Below, piece after piece: positions 32,344-39,517 of a DNA stretch of 64,000 bases. Every line of letters starts with the position of its first letter. The stretch's first letter is position 1. The stretch covers positions 1,917,208 through 1,981,207 of the forward strand of contig NZ_JARYGZ010000001.1 in the NCBI RefSeq assembly GCF_029906645.1, in the 5' to 3' direction. The notes below the pieces were generated by a model. The model did not search any database, was not told where the DNA came from, and saw nothing but the letters and a program-made list of their open reading frames with translations. The position numbers and the translations under genes are program-made. This DNA comes from Sphingomonas oryzagri. GTDB taxonomy: Bacteria; Pseudomonadota; Alphaproteobacteria; Sphingomonadales; Sphingomonadaceae.

Positions 32344-32457
32344 GCTATCTCGATGGGATTCGAACCCACGGCGCTACTCCAAGACAGCCGAGCACTCCCA
32401 GCCAGCTTTTCACGCTCCCGTGCACAGGTGCCTTAAACCACTCAGCCACAAGATAGC
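32344..32457 (-). tRNA. tRNA-like sequence with class II ends, atypical middle
   Basis: Read on the minus strand: acceptor ends pair over nine bases (GCTATCTTG with CGAGATAGC), a D arm as in Ser/Leu tRNAs (GGCTGAGTGGTTTAAGGC) and a perfect T arm GTGGG-TTCGAAT-CCCAT are present. But the 60 bases between D and T arms do not give a standard five-pair anticodon stem in my reading, and no CCA follows. May be a degenerate tRNA-Ser, a tRNA with an inserted segment, or a processing signal. Located where convergent late and right operons meet. Confidence 0.4.
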
Positions 32458-32464
32458 CCCTCTC

Positions 32465-32653
32465 CTATACCCGATCACGGTCGGGATTGGAATCCCCGCC
32501 GTAGCGCTCCGCAAACGCTTCCCGGATACGCGCCTGCGCCTGTTCAATGGCGGCCTGTGTTATATGGCCCAACTCGCATGAGCGGGCATCCTCGGGGTCG
32601 ATATAGCCCTTGCGGCACCTGTCGCAGTACCAAGTCCGACGCATGTGCACCAT
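32465..32653 (-). CDS. Zinc-finger-like small protein, 62 aa
   Basis: Cys/His sequence WYCDRCRKGY and ARSCELGH gives a Cys-x2-Cys and Cys-x3-His pair. ATG follows the stop of the upstream gene by two bases with GGAGG just before. Last gene of the leftward operon. Function unknown; probably a metal-binding adaptor. Confidence 0.55.
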   Translation of the reverse strand: MVHMRRTWYCDRCRKGYIDPEDARSCELGHITQAAIEQAQARIREAFAERYGGDSNPDRDRV

Positions 32654-32938
32654 CTACCCCTCCCGATCAGCCCGGATGGCGGCAGCTATATGGTCGAGCG
32701 CGCGGTAACTTGCGCCTTGGTAGTTTTCGACAATCCGCGCCGCCCTCTCCCGCTCCTCGCCCCTCACCTCCTCTTCGCGGGTGAGAAGGGCTGCTTGGAT
32801 TGCGCGGAGAGCTCGGTGGATGTCTCGGTCGCCATCCTTGTCGCCGCGCTCGATTGACGCCGCAGTATGGATGCGGTCATCTGCCTCATACTCAGCCGCG
32901 AGCAACTCCCTCGCTCTCTGCATAGGGTCAGCGGTCAT
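32654..32938 (-). CDS. Unknown small helical protein, 94 aa
   Basis: Charged helical sequence from ATG 32938 (MTADPMQRARELLAAEYEADD). Arg/Glu-rich with no Cys pairs. The upstream frame to 33025 overlaps the gene before it and lacks coding character. GGGAGG-type site is absent; translation is likely coupled to the upstream gene, which overlaps by 11 bases. Confidence 0.5.
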   Translation of the reverse strand: MTADPMQRARELLAAEYEADDRIHTAASIERGDKDGDRDIHRALRAIQAALLTREEEVRGEERERAARIVENYQGASYRALDHIAAAIRADREG

Positions 32939-33143
32939 GGGAGGGCGCTCCGGTTGGAATGCTAGAAGTGAGGCTGTCCGCCCGCACTGCTCCGCATTTG
33001 AGGCACAGGCGAAAACCAGCCGCATGGACGCGAGGGCCGGCGATCAATGATCCGAAGGCATTGACTTGAGCGAGATGCACGGTCTGAAATCGCTCATGGC
33101 GGCAAAAGAGACGGCGTAGCGCGCCACGTAGGTTACTAAGCAT
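32928..33143 (-). CDS. Small CxxH/CxxC protein, 71 aa
   Basis: Pattern FCRHERFQTVHLAQVN, a His/Arg stretch, then RLCLKCGAVRA: Cys-x2-His and Cys-x2-Cys, a probable zinc site. A similar but shorter gene occurs at 35207-35332. ATG 33143 overlaps the preceding stop by eight bases. Confidence 0.6.
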   Translation of the reverse strand: MLSNLRGALRRLFCRHERFQTVHLAQVNAFGSLIAGPRVHAAGFRLCLKCGAVRADSLTSSIPTGAPSHDR

Positions 33144-33360
33144 CCCCCGCCTCCTGCAAAGCGGCGCGAACGGCGAGGCGCTCGACGCGCGATTTGAAAC
33201 TTGGGAACTCCCACCAGTTGTGCATGAAATATTGGATGTCGCTCGGAAACGTCTCGCGTTCCTTCTCTCCGCACCATTCGATGGCGGCAGCGTAGACAAA
33301 GGGCAACAGATCCGCCCCCGTCAGCTTCGCGACTATCCCCGCAATATCGGTGTTGCTCAT
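33136..33360 (-). CDS. Unknown phage protein, 74 aa
   Basis: Start ATG 33360 overlaps the stop of the upstream gene (ATGA). Contains a Trp-rich patch (YFMHNWWEFPSFKSR) and a final helix. No known domain. Confidence 0.5.
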   Translation of the reverse strand: MSNTDIAGIVAKLTGADLLPFVYAAAIEWCGEKERETFPSDIQYFMHNWWEFPSFKSRVERLAVRAALQEAGDA

Positions 33361-33758
33361 GACCGTTCGCTCTCCTGGGTGGCGCGGGCGCGGAGCTTTT
33401 TTACCCAATACTGGCGATGGATTGCGCGCCCTTTCCATGATTCAAGCCCCGTAGGCAGGCCAAGTTCTTTTCGGCGCCGAATGACGAGACCTAACGACAC
33501 TCCGATATCTTCGCTGATCACCAGAGCGCCCATGCCAGACCGGCTAAGTTCGGTAAGGCGGGCGTCCATCTCCGAGGTCCATTTGATAGCCCTACCCGGC
33601 CCCGGCGCTGCGCGTAACTCAATCCCTGATTTCTTGACGACACGATAAACGGTAGCGCGGTCGATATCCAACTCGCGGCCTATCTCTGCGCAGGAATAGC
33701 CTGCCGAGTACGCCGCGACGATTGCGGCTGCTCGCCGTTCCCGATCACACCGAAGCAT
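33357..33758 (-). CDS. DNA-binding protein with resolvase-type HTH
   Basis: 133 residues from ATG 33758 (GGAA nine bases upstream); ATG 33782 is an alternative. Residues about 7-45 are a classical HTH (AAAIVAAYSAGYSCAEIGRE, then LDIDRATVYRVVKKSGIELR) like Hin/resolvase C-termini. A second HTH-like segment follows (WTSEMDARLTELSRSGMGAL, ISEDIGVSLGLVIRRRKELGL), as in GcrA-like proteins. A two-HTH protein in a phage operon suggests a transcription regulator, possibly anti-repressor or late activator. Confidence 0.65.
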   Translation of the reverse strand: MLRCDRERRAAAIVAAYSAGYSCAEIGRELDIDRATVYRVVKKSGIELRAAPGPGRAIKWTSEMDARLTELSRSGMGALVISEDIGVSLGLVIRRRKELGLPTGLESWKGRAIHRQYWVKKLRARATQESERS

Positions 33759-33951
33759 GGTCTTTTCCGATACAAATATCATCGTTTGTGATGATAGGCC
33801 TACTCTTGCTCTCCATGACGAAGAACGATTGGCCGGGATGTAGTTCGGACAGTCTATGTGCCTCGAAAAACGCAGACTTATGGGTCTTATGTTCCATCCT
33901 TGGGGCCGTCTCACCACTCGGAGAGAACACGATGTAGAACTTCCCACTCAT
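33745..33951 (-). CDS. Unknown small protein, 68 aa
   Basis: ATG 33951 overlaps the Lar-like gene stop (ATGA). Beta-strand start (GKFYIVFSPSGE) and a middle with FEAHRLSELHPGQSFFVME, suggesting a compact alpha/beta fold. Codon use is more AT-rich than neighbours. No family. Confidence 0.5.
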   Translation of the reverse strand: MSGKFYIVFSPSGETAPRMEHKTHKSAFFEAHRLSELHPGQSFFVMESKSRPIITNDDICIGKDHASV

Positions 33952-34421
33952 GCCTCACCCCCGAGCGAGCGGATAGTCGAAAGCTGGATGCGAACCGGCA
34001 CGATCGTATGCGTGGTGAGCATGTCGCCGAACCGCTCGGGATTCTTGGCGACGAACGCCTCCAGCCACTTGCGGGCCTGCTGCTCATCGATGAAGGCGAG
34101 TGGCGTCCAGAACTTACCCTGTGCGTTTAGGATGCCGAAGAAGTCCTGTTTATAGTCATCGCTATCGCAAGCCACCTCCTCCCGCGTCGGCCGCCCCGGA
34201 TGGGTGGAGGCTCGGGTGTTCCAGCGAGCGATGGCATCATGCCGTCGCAGATAGGTGGTGAAGGGCGCACTCTGAAAGCCGGGACACGGGCCGAGCGTGC
34301 ATGACGGGAAGAAGGTTCCTCCTTCGCCGTCCGTTTCGACGATGCGGGCTTCCCCTGCACACCACGGGCACTCTCGCAGCCCCTCGCGCTCCGGCGACGG
34401 ATCGGGGGTGGTATTAGGCAT
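33948..34421 (-). CDS. Lar-like restriction-alleviation-type protein
   Basis: 157 residues. The N-terminal third has the Lar/zinc-ribbon pattern LRECPWCAGEARIVE, then SCTLGPCPG, and the closing AIARWNT. Lar proteins of Rac and other prophages modulate type I restriction. The C-terminal part (about 75-157) is unrelated (DDYKQDFFGILNAQGKFWTP), so this is a Lar domain fused to another. Start 34421 has GGGAGG seven bases upstream; the frame before it is out of the reading. Confidence 0.65.
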   Translation of the reverse strand: MPNTTPDPSPEREGLRECPWCAGEARIVETDGEGGTFFPSCTLGPCPGFQSAPFTTYLRRHDAIARWNTRASTHPGRPTREEVACDSDDYKQDFFGILNAQGKFWTPLAFIDEQQARKWLEAFVAKNPERFGDMLTTHTIVPVRIQLSTIRSLGGEA

Positions 34422-34608
34422 TGACGATCCTCCCAAGACATAGGCCGTCCTGACAATCGTAGGGACGGCCCAGCAATTCCGATGGCTTGTCGGCTCGGTC
34501 GCCGTTCGGGAATCTATGGCCGCCGATTGACCTCTCGTGCCCGCAGTCTAGCCGGATGCGCGTTGATCGCGGGCCGATGGTCGCTTCGATGATGCGGCGC
34601 ATGACCAT
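34414..34608 (-). CDS. Small Cys-rich protein, 64 aa
   Basis: Cys pattern LDCGHERS and YDCQDGLCLG (Cys-x-His and Cys-x4-Cys), a possible zinc or metal knuckle. ATG 34608 overlaps the upstream stop TGA. Overlaps the Lar-like gene start by eight bases. Confidence 0.5.
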   Translation of the reverse strand: MVMRRIIEATIGPRSTRIRLDCGHERSIGGHRFPNGDRADKPSELLGRPYDCQDGLCLGRIVNA

Positions 34609-35210
34609 CACCCTTCCCCCGCCTGGATGGGACGGGCGAGTATTTCGTCCACGCGCTTTGCAAGCTGCCGTATTGGCATCCGGTCTATGGTCCCTTCGAG
34701 GCCATCGGCTTTTTCGCGAAGTCGCGCCGGTTCAAGATACACTCGCAAATCGCGCAAATCATCGCGCGGCACGACCGCATATCCCTCCCCCACCGCCGAA
34801 TGGGCGAGGGCTTGGCGGGTCAGTGTCATGATCCGGCCGAGTGCTGCGAAAGCCGCCTCTTTGCCATCTGGCGGGATTGTCTCGCTCGCTTCCAGCCAGA
34901 TTTCCCGCAGGATGTCCCGAACGGCCGACACGGGCGGGGGTTGGGTGGAGAGGGCGAGAAGGACAGCGCGCATTTCTGTGCTGCTGTCGTCGTATTCTCC
35001 AGACAGGAAGCCTTCCGCATAATCGGGTCGAGCCTGAGCGCAAATCTGCCGAGCGCGCTCCTTATTCCCCTCCCCCCGATCCTGCCCGGCGAGGCGGAGG
35101 CGGTCGCACATGATGTCGAACACCTCTTGCGCAGTGCGGTTCTCGATGCCGATGATCGGGCGCGTCAGGCTGTCCGCTACCGGCTTATTGTCCCGTGAAG
35201 AATGGGTCAT
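34608..35210 (-). CDS. Unknown phage protein, 200 aa
   Basis: ATG 35210 with GAGGGAAC upstream; the frame continues to 35339 but that part is read by another gene (35207-35332). Mostly helical: ENRTAQEVFDIMCDRLRLAG, DILREIWLEASETI, IDRMPIRQLAKRVDEILARP. No motif recognised. Probably two helical halves joined by a Pro-rich bend. Confidence 0.5.
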   Translation of the reverse strand: MTHSSRDNKPVADSLTRPIIGIENRTAQEVFDIMCDRLRLAGQDRGEGNKERARQICAQARPDYAEGFLSGEYDDSSTEMRAVLLALSTQPPPVSAVRDILREIWLEASETIPPDGKEAAFAALGRIMTLTRQALAHSAVGEGYAVVPRDDLRDLRVYLEPARLREKADGLEGTIDRMPIRQLAKRVDEILARPIQAGEG

Positions 35211-35332
35211 CGTTCCCTCGTCTCGATTTGCTTGCAGCGCAGGCACCAGCGCGCCTGTCCCATGCGGTCGCCGAACGGCCACCAATCCCAGCGGCCCCAG
35301 CGATGCAGGCCGATTGCGCAACGGAGCCTCAT
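35207..35332 (-). CDS. Mini zinc-finger-like protein, 41 aa
   Basis: Starts MRLRCAIGLHRWGRWDWW and ends RWCLRCKQIETRER: Cys/His at the front and Cys-x2-Cys at the back, Trp-rich between. Linked to both neighbours by ATGA overlaps, which argues strongly for translation. Its plan matches the 71-residue gene at 32928-33143. Confidence 0.6.
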   Translation of the reverse strand: MRLRCAIGLHRWGRWDWWPFGDRMGQARWCLRCKQIETRER

Positions 35333-35742
35333 GGTTCACCTCCCGCGCTCAGGGCGAGACGGGCGGCGCGGCGTGCTTCGTCGAGCGCTTCCAAAGCCTC
35401 TCCGGCCTTGTCGTGGTCGATCATGAGGAGGTAGGTTTCCCGGCCTCGGGTTGCCGCCACACGATCGCAGGCAGATTCCAGGTTGCCCAACGCCTCCCGC
35501 ATCTCCCTCTCCCGCGTCTCCTTGGCGTCGAGAAGGTCGAGGAGGTGGGGAAGGGATTGAAGGGCGGCTTCCGCGAATGTGTCTTTCGCATCTCGTGCCT
35601 GTTCACGGACAGACCTCATCTCCGCTTCAGCCGCATCGTCGAAGCAATTATTGAGGCGATTTCTGGTCTCGACGCGGACAACCTCAGCTTCTTTCGCCCT
35701 CTCCAGCTTCTCTCTCAGATCGGCGAGGTTGGGATCAGCCAC
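35329..35742 (-). CDS. Coiled-coil protein, 137 aa
   Basis: GTG 35742 with GGGAGG six bases upstream. Long coiled coil with many Glu/Lys/Arg (ADLREKLERAKEAEVVRVET, LLDAKETREREMREALGNLESACDRV). A Leu/Asp-rich helix (SLPHLLDLLDAKE) is central. No enzymatic motif; probably a structural partner. Confidence 0.55.
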   Translation of the reverse strand: MADPNLADLREKLERAKEAEVVRVETRNRLNNCFDDAAEAEMRSVREQARDAKDTFAEAALQSLPHLLDLLDAKETREREMREALGNLESACDRVAATRGRETYLLMIDHDKAGEALEALDEARRAARLALSAGGEP

Positions 35743-35986
35743 GGCGCGCCTCCCGTTTAATGGCTTCGTGTCCGGTGACGACAGGGCGCGGCAATTCCAT
35801 CCAGTGCGTCGGCTTGTATTTCGGCGGACTCTGCGTGCCGTCGAGCCACCATTCGCCAAGCGCGTTTTGGATCGCGATAGCCCACCAGCCGAGGTAACCT
35901 GCGCTGCAGACCAGCACTTCGGTCTGGTTCGGCGCCGTGTCGATCGGTTGCCAGCGCGGCCCGCGAACGTCGAGGTAGTCACTCAT
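35735..35986 (-). CDS. DUF551-like protein
   Basis: 83 residues from ATG 35986 with GGAGG in its leader. The pattern PRWQPIDTAPNQTEVLVC, GWWAIAI, WLDG and KYKPTHWMELP is the DUF551 signature of small phage proteins. The leader CTTGGCGGAT...GGAGG is repeated before the gene at 36215-36556. Function of DUF551 is unknown. Confidence 0.75.
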   Translation of the reverse strand: MSDYLDVRGPRWQPIDTAPNQTEVLVCSAGYLGWWAIAIQNALGEWWLDGTQSPPKYKPTHWMELPRPVVTGHEAIKREARRG

Positions 35987-36014
35987 ACAAACCTCCTGAG
36001 ATTGATCCGCCAAG
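35982..36014 (-). repeat. Gene-leader repeat, copy 1
   Basis: On the minus strand: CTTGGCGGAT, an eight-base variable gap, GGAGG, one base, TTGTATGAG. The ATG here is the start of the DUF551 gene. The same 33-base pattern precedes the gene starting at 36556. The block contains a full ribosome site plus a conserved upstream decamer. Confidence 0.65.
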
Positions 36015-36020
36015 GTGGGG

Positions 36021-36218
36021 TCATGAAGCGCGCTTCCGACATTCGGCCTGACAGCGCTCGATCCCCTTCTTGAGGGCGAGGACGTTCGAGGTCTCGACGG
36101 TCAGTAGCGTGGCTTCAGTCGTCAGCGCTCCACCATCTTCGTAGTGATAACCGGCCTCGGTGAGCCGCTTCCGAAACACGGGCAGCTTCCAGTTATCGAC
36201 GGCGACCCCGGCCTTCAT
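36021..36218 (-). CDS. Unknown small protein, 65 aa
   Basis: From ATG 36218, which overlaps the upstream stop (ATGA). Sequence KLPVFRKRLTEAGYHYEDGG, then a beta strand (ATLLTVETSNVLALKKGI) and two Cys near the end. Mixed alpha/beta, no named family. The neighbouring gene starts again with the repeated leader. Confidence 0.5.
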   Translation of the reverse strand: MKAGVAVDNWKLPVFRKRLTEAGYHYEDGGALTTEATLLTVETSNVLALKKGIERCQAECRKRAS

Positions 36219-36556
36219 GTGCCGACCCTCTCGTCTGTGCCGTCCCACAGGAACTCGCCGCCGAACTCGGCAGCGCCGACCGGGAAGTGGTTTCGGCATC
36301 CACAGCAGAATGTCCCGCTGTAGAAGTAAGGATTGCGGGCATAGGTCTCGGCGAGCGCCTGCCCCATCGTCGTCACGGTGCCGCACTTCTCATGGACATA
36401 GGAGCGACGGACGGGGCGAACGAAGCCCTTGGCGCGCTCGGCTTCGCTCAGCACCACATAGCCCTTCTGCTGGCCGTTGGGCTGGATCTGGCGGTGGTCG
36501 GCCGTGACGGGCGAGCCGTCTGTCAACGTGATGCGCTTGGGTTCTTCGATGCTCAT
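36215..36556 (-). CDS. Cys-rich phage protein, 113 aa
   Basis: Start ATG 36556 has GGAGGA in the repeated leader. RSYVHEKCGTVTTMGQALAE and YSGTFCCGCRNHF give Cys and Cys-x-x-Cys, with NHFPVGAAEFGG following. This looks like a zinc-binding protein seen in several Alphaproteobacterial phages. N-terminal half has a basic segment (RITLTDGSPVTADHRQIQ). Confidence 0.6.
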   Translation of the reverse strand: MSIEEPKRITLTDGSPVTADHRQIQPNGQQKGYVVLSEAERAKGFVRPVRRSYVHEKCGTVTTMGQALAETYARNPYFYSGTFCCGCRNHFPVGAAEFGGEFLWDGTDERVGT

Positions 36557-36584
36557 ACAATCCTCCAATAGTTCATCCGCCAAG
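36552..36584 (-). repeat. Gene-leader repeat, copy 2
   Basis: Same arrangement as at 35982-36014: minus-strand CTTGGCGGAT, eight bases, GGAGG, one base, TTGTATGAG. All bases outside the short variable gaps are identical. Probably a duplicated start region that fixes translation strength. Confidence 0.65.
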
Positions 36585-36634
36585 CCGTCGAGGAAGCCCT
36601 GGACAAGCGCGAGAGGGGGTGAGGGGGTGAGGGG

Positions 36635-36964
36635 TCATTGGTCCTGCTCGCGATGGCTGAACCAGACCGTGCGATCGGGCGCCTGGATAGTGTAGCTTTC
36701 CTGCTGGAGCCGCCGGCAAAGCAGGGCGCCGATCTTTTCGGCGTGCGCCCAAAGTTCAGCCGGGGTCAGCGGGAAGCGGGGATAATTGATCAGCCCGACG
36801 ATCACGCCGAACTCGAAACCGCCCGTGTAGACGTAACGGGTCTCGGTGACGGTGACGCAGAAGCCGTGATCATCGCAGTAGCCGCGCACGATCAGGCCCG
36901 CTTCCTTCGCCGATCCAGCGACGAAGATGCTGATCGGGTAGCTAGGGCATTCTTGCCGGATCAT
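36635..36964 (-). CDS. Unknown phage protein, 109 aa
   Basis: From ATG 36964, which overlaps the stop of the PP-loop gene (ATGA). Beta-rich: SYPISIFVAGSAKEAGLIVRGYC, TVTETRYVYTGGFEFGVIVGL, with an aromatic C-terminus (TVWFSHREQ). It may form a small beta-barrel, but I know no relative. Confidence 0.5.
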   Translation of the reverse strand: MIRQECPSYPISIFVAGSAKEAGLIVRGYCDDHGFCVTVTETRYVYTGGFEFGVIVGLINYPRFPLTPAELWAHAEKIGALLCRRLQQESYTIQAPDRTVWFSHREQDQ

Positions 36965-37899
36965 GCCGCCGTCCGTCCGCAGCGGATCGACGTGTCCACG
37001 CCGCCCACGCCACATTCCGCATCAAATTCTGTGAAGTCGTCGCCCAGCGGCAGGCGCGGGCTACTCTCGGCCTCGCGGATCAGGTCATGGAAGCTGTATT
37101 CGGTGGTGAAGGTGCCGCCGACCGAATCCTCCATCGCCGCCCAATCGAGCGCATCGGCTGGGTCGCGGCGCACGTCCCAGATCAGCAGCGCCTTGGACTT
37201 GTTGAAGCACTTGGTGCAGTTGCCCTCCCACTCTTCAAGCCCGAGGTCGAAGCCCTGCGGCAGCAGATCGGCCGGAATGGTCAGATCTACCGTGTCCTGC
37301 CCGAACCAGAAGCGGCGCACATCGCGCTTGGTGACGCCAGCCTTCATGAGCGGCATGACCGTCTGCCACGGCAGCTTGCCCTCTTCGTTCTGAGCGACCT
37401 TCTTCGCGACGCGCCGCATCTCATCCGCGCGGAGGCCAACGACGTTGGTCCACGAGGCATAGCCCTGCGCTTCCATGAAGTCGGCACACACCTGCATTTT
37501 CAAATGCTCGGTGCACCAGCGTTGGACCGCGTTCGGCACGGCCTTCTTGCTGGCAATCAGTGCCTTGAACGGCTCGCCCTTGCGCGCGGCCGAGTTGAAG
37601 CCGACCTCCTCGAACCGATCGTCGACGGGCGTCCGCTTGCGGCGGTCCCGCCATTCGAGCCAGTGGATGCGCACGCCCCAGCGCTCGCCGCACTCATGGA
37701 CGAAGCGCAACGTCTCCTCACGCTCCTTGCCTGTGTTGCAGAACACTACATGGACGTTGCTCGGCAGTGCGCCGCCATGGGCGTCCACGATCTGCTTGAG
37801 CATGTAGGCCGACGTGCGCCCGCCCGAGAAGCTGATCAGCGCCGGGCCTTCGATGCGGTACGGGTTTCCCACCCTCCCCTGATCGGCGAGATGGGTCAT
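36961..37899 (-). CDS. PP-loop ATPase, PAPS-reductase/DndC-like
   Basis: 312 residues from ATG 37899. P-loop ISFSGGRTSAYML near residues 18-30 (PP-loop SGGRTS), then FCNTGKEREETLRFVHEC (about 50-70), typical of PAPS reductase and DndC-like enzymes. A Cys pair NCTKCFNKSK lies near residue 230, which could hold an iron-sulfur cluster or be redox active. It is cotranscribed with an adenine methyltransferase (overlap ATGA). Sulfur use or nucleotide activation is possible; a DNA or RNA modification role is inference. Confidence 0.7.
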   Translation of the reverse strand: MTHLADQGRVGNPYRIEGPALISFSGGRTSAYMLKQIVDAHGGALPSNVHVVFCNTGKEREETLRFVHECGERWGVRIHWLEWRDRRKRTPVDDRFEEVGFNSAARKGEPFKALIASKKAVPNAVQRWCTEHLKMQVCADFMEAQGYASWTNVVGLRADEMRRVAKKVAQNEEGKLPWQTVMPLMKAGVTKRDVRRFWFGQDTVDLTIPADLLPQGFDLGLEEWEGNCTKCFNKSKALLIWDVRRDPADALDWAAMEDSVGGTFTTEYSFHDLIREAESSPRLPLGDDFTEFDAECGVGGVDTSIRCGRTAA

Positions 37900-39263
37900 G
37901 CTGCCCTCCTCATGCGGATCATGCCGGTGGGCACGTTGGTGCCGGCATCGGCGAAGCTGGCGACAGGCAAGTCTCGCCATTCGCCCTTCAGCTCGCCATG
38001 GTCGTAATGCGCCGTCGCAGGAAGGATGCTCACCAGCGTGCCGCCCGGCTTCAGGAAGCGCATCGCGTGTTCGACGTGCTTGACGTAGTGGCGGCCGTAG
38101 AACGGCGGGTTCATTACCACCTTGTCAAACTCAGGCGTCGGCGCCTGGTCGAGAAAGTTGGCGGTCACGACCGAATGGCCCTTGGCGCGGCTTTCGGCGG
38201 CGCGGCTCGGGTCGAACTCGAAGCCTAGCGCCCGGTGGCCGCGTTGGCGGATTTCATCGAGAATGCGCCCATCGCCGCATGACGGCTCTAGCACGCGATA
38301 GCTCGGCCGCTCATACTGCCGGCCATACTGATCCGCGCCATAGACCTCGGCGAACTCGCAGGCACTCGCAACGACGGCCGGCGGCGACCAGTAGAACTGC
38401 AAATCCTTCGCGACTTCGGTGCTGGGGCGCTTCGCCGCCTCGCCCTCGGGGGCATCCGGCAGCACCTCACCATAGAATTCGGCCAGCGCGCGGTTGATGT
38501 CGAGTAGCGTCCACTTGTCGAAGAAGACATGGGCGTTGCCGTTGGCGAAGCGCCGCACCGTGATCCCGCGATCAACGGTGGTGAACTCTTCGTCTTTCTC
38601 ATAGGTGCGGCGGGCGACCTTCAGATAAGTCCGGCCATCGAGAACCGCATCCTCGCCGAGATCGAAGGCGACGCCCATTGCCGAAAACTCGCCATGCTCC
38701 CAAGCGGGTTTGCCCTGATAGGCCGCCAGAGCGTTCACGATGTCGCGGAAACGGTCTCGCGCGTATCCATAGCTGTAGTCGCCCCAGCCGCTGAGGATGA
38801 TGCGTTTCGGCAGTCCCTTCACGCCGATCCGCACCTTGGCGTGTGACTTGTACGCCGGGTCCAGATCGGCGAACGCCTCGGCCAGCCCACGCAGGATGTG
38901 AAAGCGCGGCCGCTCGAAATAATCGCCGAACGTCGCTCTCGCGTTATCGACCGTCAGAGGCGGCGGATCCGCGATGGTGCGCTCGAATAGCTGCTTGTCC
39001 TTCGCGCTGGCGATGCGATCGATCTGGAGGCGCATCCAGATCGCCTTCCAGCCCGACTTGAGCAGGTTCTTCCGGAGATCCGACGCGTGGAGATAGCTCT
39101 TGCTGCCGACCGGCTCAACGTAAGCCCCCTGGACCGTGGCCGCCATGCCGAGCGCGTCATATGCCAGATCGAAGGCGGCTATGGCATCCTCAATGCCGGC
39201 GTTCTTCTGATCGTACTCTTCGACCAGATCGCGGACGGTGCGCGGAAGTGCGAGGGCACCCAT
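37896..39263 (-). CDS. DUF4942-type DNA N6-adenine methyltransferase
   Basis: 455 residues. The C-terminal half is a class I methyltransferase: motif I RVLEPSCGDGRILDEIR (about 320) and motif IV NPPFYGRHYVKHVEHAMRFL (about 383), an N-x-P-F site of DNA adenine enzymes. The N-terminal 230 residues match the DUF4942 region common in phage genes, which may bind DNA. It starts at ATG 39263 with GGGAGG and heads the leftward operon. Probable role: self-methylation against host restriction. Confidence 0.8.
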   Translation of the reverse strand: MGALALPRTVRDLVEEYDQKNAGIEDAIAAFDLAYDALGMAATVQGAYVEPVGSKSYLHASDLRKNLLKSGWKAIWMRLQIDRIASAKDKQLFERTIADPPPLTVDNARATFGDYFERPRFHILRGLAEAFADLDPAYKSHAKVRIGVKGLPKRIILSGWGDYSYGYARDRFRDIVNALAAYQGKPAWEHGEFSAMGVAFDLGEDAVLDGRTYLKVARRTYEKDEEFTTVDRGITVRRFANGNAHVFFDKWTLLDINRALAEFYGEVLPDAPEGEAAKRPSTEVAKDLQFYWSPPAVVASACEFAEVYGADQYGRQYERPSYRVLEPSCGDGRILDEIRQRGHRALGFEFDPSRAAESRAKGHSVVTANFLDQAPTPEFDKVVMNPPFYGRHYVKHVEHAMRFLKPGGTLVSILPATAHYDHGELKGEWRDLPVASFADAGTNVPTGMIRMRRAA

Positions 39264-39426
39264 CACACCCTCCCGAGAGCGAGGAGGAGAGAGGTGGGGG
39301 AGGAGCGGAACGACTCGCGAACAGAATGTGCCGTTTGCTGTGCCGACACGAACCGCAGCGAATTGCGCGTTCTGCGCGTTGTCGCTTGACCCGAAACCCG
39401 CAGAAATCTAGGGAAACCGCCCTTGG

Positions 39427-39501
<75 letters not shown>

Positions 39502-39517
39502 TTCAGATCTTCCGTCG

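Larger units (their letters stand above)
1..39263. mobile_element. P22-like prophage, right end inside window
   Basis: A continuous block of phage genes in P22 order: regulators, recombination genes, terminase, portal, scaffold, coat, gp4, gp10, ejection proteins, tail, lysis. It enters from the left edge, so integrase and attL lie outside. The right end lies between the last phage gene (start at 39263) and the host tRNA-Thr at 39427; no direct repeat could be tested because the left end is missing. All virion modules look full length, so it could be inducible, but that is inference. Confidence 0.93.
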
